The translations under genes were made by a program, and so were the position numbers. DNA of 11,738 nucleotides from Sporodiniella umbellata (Eukaryota > Mucoromycota > Mucoromycetes > Mucorales > Rhizopodaceae), in NCBI GenBank assembly GCA_025677835.1, contig JAIXMR010000196.1, positions 1-11,738 on the forward strand. Direction: 5' to 3'. The notes beneath the pieces are model-generated. The model saw nothing but the letters and a program-made list of their open reading frames with translations. It was not told where the DNA came from and did not search any database. Every line of letters begins with the position of its first letter. The stretch's first letter is position 1. Shown here one piece after another: positions 7,651-11,738 of this stretch.

Positions 7651-8222
7651 CTAATTGTTGACGGAATATTTATAACTAAAAACAAAATGAGTGGATGGAA
7701 AAAGTATGAAAAAGCATCTTTTTTCTTTACCCGCATTTTTTACAGTTGTAAAATACTGTTTGACCTTCATCGGCTGAACGAAGCTGCATTGTGTGGTATT
7801 CCATTTCATGATGTCCACAACTAGGACACTTTTCTTTAATCTAAAATAAATAAAAAATGAGAATTATGCAACACAAAAGTAAAAAAAAAAAAAAAAAAAA
7901 AAACTTGTCTTACAATAGCTCTGGCTTGCTTGGCTTCTTTGCTTTGTTGAACCAAGTGACGTTTGGCCTTTAAAGCCGATTGAAAAGAACGTTCTGAAGA
8001 AGTGGTTACAACTTCGGTTCCCTCAAGGCCTTTTTTTTTAAAATCGTATTCAGTTCATTGTTGTTGTTTATACTTGTATAAAAAGGCATTACCTGCAGTT
8101 CTAAATGCACAGGCACATTGACCACAAAGTAAAATGTCATCATCACCACCTGCCATATCCAACAGGTTTCCACATTCTTGACAAAAAGTAAGTGAGCCAA
8201 TGACGTTAGAAGGTTTCGACAT
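7651..8222 (-). CDS. RPA12: DNA-directed RNA polymerase I subunit RPA12 (A12.2)
   Basis: Four exons, in transcript order: 8222-8093, 8029-7914, 7840-7731, 7675-7651. Introns are 63, 73 and 55 nt, and the 126 residues match the usual RPA12 length. The N-terminal zinc ribbon uses CQEC (14-17) and CGQC (33-36). The C-terminal TFIIS-like ribbon has CPSC and the hallmark QLRSADEGQTVFYNC, whose Asp-Glu pair reaches the polymerase active site for RNA cleavage and proofreading, followed by KKCG. Exon 4 is only 25 nt and encodes the conserved ending YKYSVNN; without it the protein would stop at the last zinc ligand region. The protein is nucleolar and acts in rRNA synthesis. Intron 2 contains a long sense-strand T-run. 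The neighbours on both sides are on the same strand. Confidence 0.96.
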
Positions 8223-8403
8223 TATTTGGAAGAATTTGGTTGTAAAATAAAAAAAAAAAAAAAAAAAAAAAAAAATGAAGGGGCGAAAAGCACTTGGACT
8301 AGAACCAACAAAACCTAGTCACAGTAAGCCACTCTTTTTTAGCTTGTTCCAAAGAGAAGTTCGAGTTTCCTTTTTTGAAAGTGTTTATTCTTTTTGTTTG
8401 TTT

Positions 8404-8409
8404 TTTATT
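8404..8409 (-). terminator. Polyadenylation hexamer of eIF2B epsilon
   Basis: AATAAA on the minus strand lies about 47 nt after the stop at 8456-8458, within the 233-bp gap before the RPA12 start codon. Confidence 0.6.
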
Positions 8410-8455
8410 TGCTATTATTTAATATGTCATTTGGCTTGTTTTCCAGTAACAAGAT

Positions 8456-10913
8456 CTAATCGCTGTCTTCATCGCTATCTTCTTCTTCTGCTTCATCCAA
8501 CCACTCAATGAACTTGGTAGCTTTCTCTCTCAGCTTAGCCTCTTCAGGGTCAGCCTTTGCCTCGTCTGAAGCGTACCAGGTTCGAATAGCATCTTCTTCT
8601 ACAAAGTCGTTGTTGTACAGAATCTGTATGGAGCTCAAAAAGATCTTGGACAAGTGCTCTTGTGTTGCACAGTGCTTTTGAAGAATATGTACAACGTGCA
8701 ATTGATCTGTGGGCGAATGGGTCATTTTTCCGATCAACGAAGACCATTTGCCAAACACGGTCTTGACACTCTGGACAGGGCTGCCGGCATCAATGTGATC
8801 TAAAATGATGGGAATAATGACTTCTCTGACGTTGATATAAGAGCCGTTGCTTGACATACGTAAGCCGGTGATTTCTAGTGCTGCTGTATCGACGGTATGT
8901 CCTTCCTTGATAGATCTCTCGACTGTCTGTCCAATCTCCCTCTTGAACTCCTCGGTCTTTTTAGCAATGCTGGGCTCAAGTCCCCAAGCGCCGCTGATCG
9001 AATCACCGTCCGAGTCACTATCATCCAGTTCGCCTACTTCACTAGCACTTTCGGTAAGATCGCTGTCGTGGATGTGAATATCAGACATGTTGTGTGCTAA
9101 AGATCCAAGCTTCAGGTTACGCACGTCCATATCTTCCTCATCCTCCACACGAAGCTCCCAGACATAGATTGTTTCACCCCCGTTGCTTTCAAGCGTGTTC
9201 TGTTGCTCCTCGTCCTCTTCTTCTTCTTCACTGCTTTCTTCAAACATGGTGTTTTTGGGCTGAGGGAATAAACTGAGTCTAGAGTATTTCTTGATGTTCA
9301 TGTCTGGACCCACTTTGACCTAAAAATAAAGAGGGGGTAGGTTAGCCTGGTAAAGGTGCATCCTGCTTTGTTTTCAATACTTACTCCAGTGGATACCAAG
9401 CATCCTTGCTCAATATTGGTATTGTCCAGTATAACAGCGTCATGGCCAATAATACTCTGCTTTACACGGCATCCGCTTTCAATCGTAACATTATCCCAAA
9501 GGAAAGCCCCATCCAAAACAACGCCATCTCCAATCACACAGTTCTTACCAATGATCGAGTTGTTCACACGACTGTTCTCTCCAATTCGAGTGCCAGAGCC
9601 GATCTGAACATTTTCGTCAATCATACAAGAGCGAGACAGGATGACGTTCTTTGCCTTGTAGATATTGCCTCGGGCAAATTCGTAATCGTCACCTGCTTTC
9701 AAGTTGGTTTCAGGTGCAATAGGGAAAGCCCAACGGTTCAAAATATGATGACTATTCAAAAAAAAAAAAAAAAAAAAAGCGTAAGGGCTTATCTTTCAAG
9801 TCATCAATCATTTTACCTGATGGTTGTATAGAGTCTTTCGTTTTGAACGCGAGCCATGTAAGGCTCTGCCAAAATCTTGGTATAAATTGTTTTACCCAAA
9901 ATATCCGAAGTAAGAATACCATGTACAAAGTCACTACGGAGCTGTTGCCAATCGAAATTCTCAGTGAAAAGTGGTGGTACTTCCGCAGAACAAATATCGA
10001 GGTAAGGGTCTATAAGATCATTACGGAATTCGATCTGAGGTCTGTTTTCAAATATCTCGGGTGACATTTCAACGCGTCTTTTACGAGGAAGGGACACCAC
10101 AGGTTCATAATAAACACACTGATCAGTTCTAGGATCAAGCACATAAACACTGCTCATGTCTTTTGCTCTATACATTATCAAAAAAAATCTAAGAGGCTGT
10201 GGCTTTTTTTCCAAAGATTTTTCTTTCACGTATACCTTGAAGTGTGTGTGCGTGTAGCTTCTTTTAACAATACAGTCATGATGGAATTTTTATCAGTCTT
10301 TTTGCGAGCTCGATGCTCTTCAAGTGCCTTGTCTAATTTAATGTTGGACACAAGCTCACCAGTAGTCAAAACAAAGTCGGTGGTAATCAACTGACGTGCA
10401 TCCAATTCACGAAGTGCATCACCTACTGATAAACAATCAGGCGCTGCGATTACTTGGACAGATAAACTTGAGTTGGCTTTTGTCCAATTGGAATGTCTAC
10501 ATTAAAAGAAAAGAGAAAAAGTAGAGTAACTTGTGTTGAGTATTCTCTAAATAGTTTACAATAGTTTTCTTTTCTTTTTTTGTTTTTTGTTGCTTTACTC
10601 AAAGTAGGCCTTAATGGTATCAATATGAGAAGTGCAGACAACAAATACTTCAAAGATATCAGCGGCTGCTAGAACTTCCAAAGTATATTCGATCGCTGGA
10701 ATGTTACAAACGGGCATCAAACACTATCATAGACAAACAAAATTTAATAAACCCGAATTTATGTTTTGTTTTACTTCATTGTCTTACTTTGGGTACTTCA
10801 TGAGAAAGAGGAATAAAACTTTCTTCAAAAGAATCAGCTAAAATAACAGCTTGAAAAGACTCTTCTTCTTCTTCGTTAGTGACTGTATTTGCTTTCTTTT
10901 GTTTGGGTGGCAT
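8456..10913 (-). CDS. GCD6: Translation initiation factor eIF2B subunit epsilon
   Basis: Six exons, in transcript order: 10913-10788, 10723-10599, 10496-10236, 10167-9817, 9751-9385, 9319-8456. Introns are 64, 102, 68, 65 and 65 nt, giving 697 residues, the normal length. This is the catalytic subunit of the GDP-GTP exchange factor for eIF2, cytoplasmic and rate-limiting in initiation. Residues about 20-230 are the nucleotidyltransferase-like domain (QAVILADSFEESFIPLS, MPVCNIPAIEYTLE). About 340-440 are left-handed beta-helix hexapeptide repeats (IGENSRVNNSIIGKNCVIGD). A Glu/Asp-rich linker follows (EESSEEEEEDEEQQ), then DSDSDGDSISGAWG. The last 170 or so residues are the W2/HEAT exchange domain ending in the acidic tail EWLDEAEEEDSDEDSD. 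The start ATG precedes a Lys-rich and Glu-rich leader. In the NT domain TGELVSN has Glu where Asp is common; this domain is not catalytic in epsilon. The next plus-strand gene is divergent. Confidence 0.97.
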
Positions 10914-11250
10914 TGAGAAGTTAAAAAAAAAAAAAAAAAGAATAACTAAAGTTTTTTATTTTATTTTCATTCCAAGTATAATGAAACAATACAATAAAGA
11001 CAGTCTCATCTTCTCGCTTTTTTCGCTCAGTCTCTTTGAATAAATAGGCATCGATACTTGCTTAATTGAACAACGCTAATGACAAAAAGCCGTGCTTCTT
11101 TGTTTAAGAGCTTTTGCTCTTAGTAAAACAAAGGAGCTTCTTATATATATAAAAAAAAAAAAAAAAGTGAATGGGGCTTTTTTTTAATAAATTTTTAAGC
11201 TTTCTATTTATTTGCTCTTTCTCTTTATACAACCATATTGCAAACACACG
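10914..11250. promoter_or_regulatory. Shared divergent upstream region of eIF2B epsilon and the EXD2-like gene
   Basis: The 337 bp between the two start codons include an A-run (10923-10939) next to the eIF2B epsilon start, a hairpin-forming sequence (11094-11137), a TATA-like TTATATATATAAAA (11141-11154) about 100 bp before the plus-strand ATG, and a pyrimidine-rich leader. The TATA-like element probably serves the plus-strand gene. No gene is seen here. Confidence 0.5.
11094..11137. repeat. Stem-loop sequence upstream of the EXD2-like gene
   Basis: AAGAGC (11106-11111) and GCTCTT (11116-11121) enclose a TTTT loop. The stem extends outwards through GCTTCTTTGTTT (11094-11105) against AAACAAAGGAGC (11126-11137), with a 4-nt AGTA bulge and one G-T pair. 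It could be a palindromic protein-binding site or a folded RNA if transcribed. Confidence 0.6.
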
Positions 11251-11738
11251 ATGCCCAAAGAAAAAAAGCCTGTATCTATGCCAAGCAAAAAAACAAACTT
11301 GTTTTATGAAAACTGGAAGGTTTATTCAATTCACCAAAAATTGATGTTTCGTTGTAATGAGTAAAGGAATTGAAGGAGAAAGAAAAAGAGAGATCTCTTA
11401 TAACGAAAAATCGTTCATGTCTAAGCGTACATACATCTATATATGTACATGTTTAGAAAGAAAGCCCAATGGTATTTGAATCGCGATCTTGCAAGTCTTG
11501 TTCCCAATGAACCCAAGTCGATCCAGTTAAATTTTGAAGCCAAAGGAAATGGACATAAGGAAGGTGACTATATGGTAGAGGATCGCACCAATATGTGTGT
11601 GGGATGTGGGGCAACCGGAGGACTTACACTTCATCATGTGGGTAAGGAAAAAAAATTTGTTTACGAGACACACACAATTATGTAACAAATTGTAGTCCCA
11701 GAAATGTATAGACATTGGATGCCGTTAGTTATCAAATC
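11251..11738 (+). CDS. EXD2 C-terminal-region-like protein with an HNH-like motif, partial at the window end
   Basis: Exons 11251-11360, 11457-11641 and 11696-11738 (cut off by the window) join in phases 2 and 1 across introns of 96 and 54 nt. This gives 112 residues plus part of a codon. Recognisable blocks are NLFYENWKVYS near residue 19, KKAQWYLNRDLASLV, a GDYMVEDRTNMCVGCG segment, LTLHHVVPEMYR and HWMPLVIK. The order matches the region after the exonuclease domain in EXD2 proteins. CVGC plus LHHVVP also resembles an HNH/beta-beta-alpha zinc site, with CxxC ligands and paired His; further ligands would lie beyond the window. The ATG was chosen because its exon ends at a good donor and restores the family sequence across the join. 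No exonuclease domain can precede it: the N-terminus is only a short Lys-rich leader (MPKEKKPVSMPSKK). Function is unproven; nuclease-like or structural roles are both possible. Confidence 0.75.

Noticed and set aside
7375..7824. Plus-strand 149-codon frame rich in Asn and Phe
   Set aside because: It is antisense to the RING exon 1 and RPA12 exons 3-4 and is built from the AAT microsatellite and T-runs.
8275..8511. Plus-strand 78-codon frame between RPA12 and eIF2B epsilon
   Set aside because: It overlaps the acidic 3' end of eIF2B epsilon in antisense and has no domain signal.
9406..9831. Plus-strand 141-codon frame
   Set aside because: It is the antisense shadow of the beta-helix exon of eIF2B epsilon and continues through an intronic homopolymer.
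11443..11685. EXD2-like gene starting at the ATG at 11443
   Set aside because: An upstream exon (11251-11360) with a good donor joins in frame to the acceptor TTTAG at 11456 and restores the family sequence, so the 11443 ATG lies in an intron.

Overview
This is a gene-dense, AT-rich piece of a fungal nuclear chromosome. It looks like an early-diverging filamentous fungus, most likely Mucoromycota/Mucorales. That placement is an inference from many short introns (41-102 nt, GT...AG, often with CTAAC/CTGAC-like branch sites), frequent A/T homopolymers, and a Ser/Ala-rich GPI-type wall protein with a Kre9/KNH domain. No rRNA, tRNA, CRISPR array, transposase or viral gene is visible. I resolved eight protein genes with about 28 introns by joining exons on reading frame and family motifs. 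Several of these genes have no single open frame.

Layout. 1-960: no recognisable gene, only simple repeats and a promoter. 1034-1654 (+): small secreted, probably GPI-anchored Kre9/KNH-domain protein, one intron. 2113-3627 (-): secreted SGNH/GDSL esterase of the phospholipase B1-like type, seven exons; one intron splits the catalytic serine codon. 3982-4663 (+): ribosomal protein L31, whose single 319-nt intron carries two strong inverted repeats. 4806-6658 (-): dynactin p50/dynamitin, nine exons. 6743-7440 (-): small RING plus coiled-coil protein resembling the meiotic Zip3/HEI10/RNF212 group, four exons. 7651-8222 (-): RNA polymerase I subunit RPA12, four exons, the last only 25 nt. 8456-10913 (-): eIF2B epsilon (GCD6), six exons. 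11251 to the window end (+): the 5' part of a protein matching the C-terminal, HNH-like region of EXD2 proteins, apparently without an exonuclease domain.

Four minus-strand genes (eIF2B epsilon, RPA12, RING protein, dynamitin) run head to tail with gaps of 84-233 bp. The pairs GDSL/RPL31 and eIF2B epsilon/EXD2-like are divergent and share upstream regions of about 350 bp. The genes do not form one pathway. Three serve ribosome production and translation (RPL31, RPA12, eIF2B epsilon), one serves dynein transport, two are secreted or cell-surface proteins, and two are probably nuclear (one possibly meiotic, one possibly nuclease-like).

I found no clear new multi-gene system. The most unusual items are the hairpin-bearing RPL31 intron, the EXD2 C-terminal domain without its exonuclease, and the compact Zip3-like gene whose polyadenylation hexamer overlaps its stop codon. 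All exon joins are predictions from sequence and family knowledge, with no transcript evidence.
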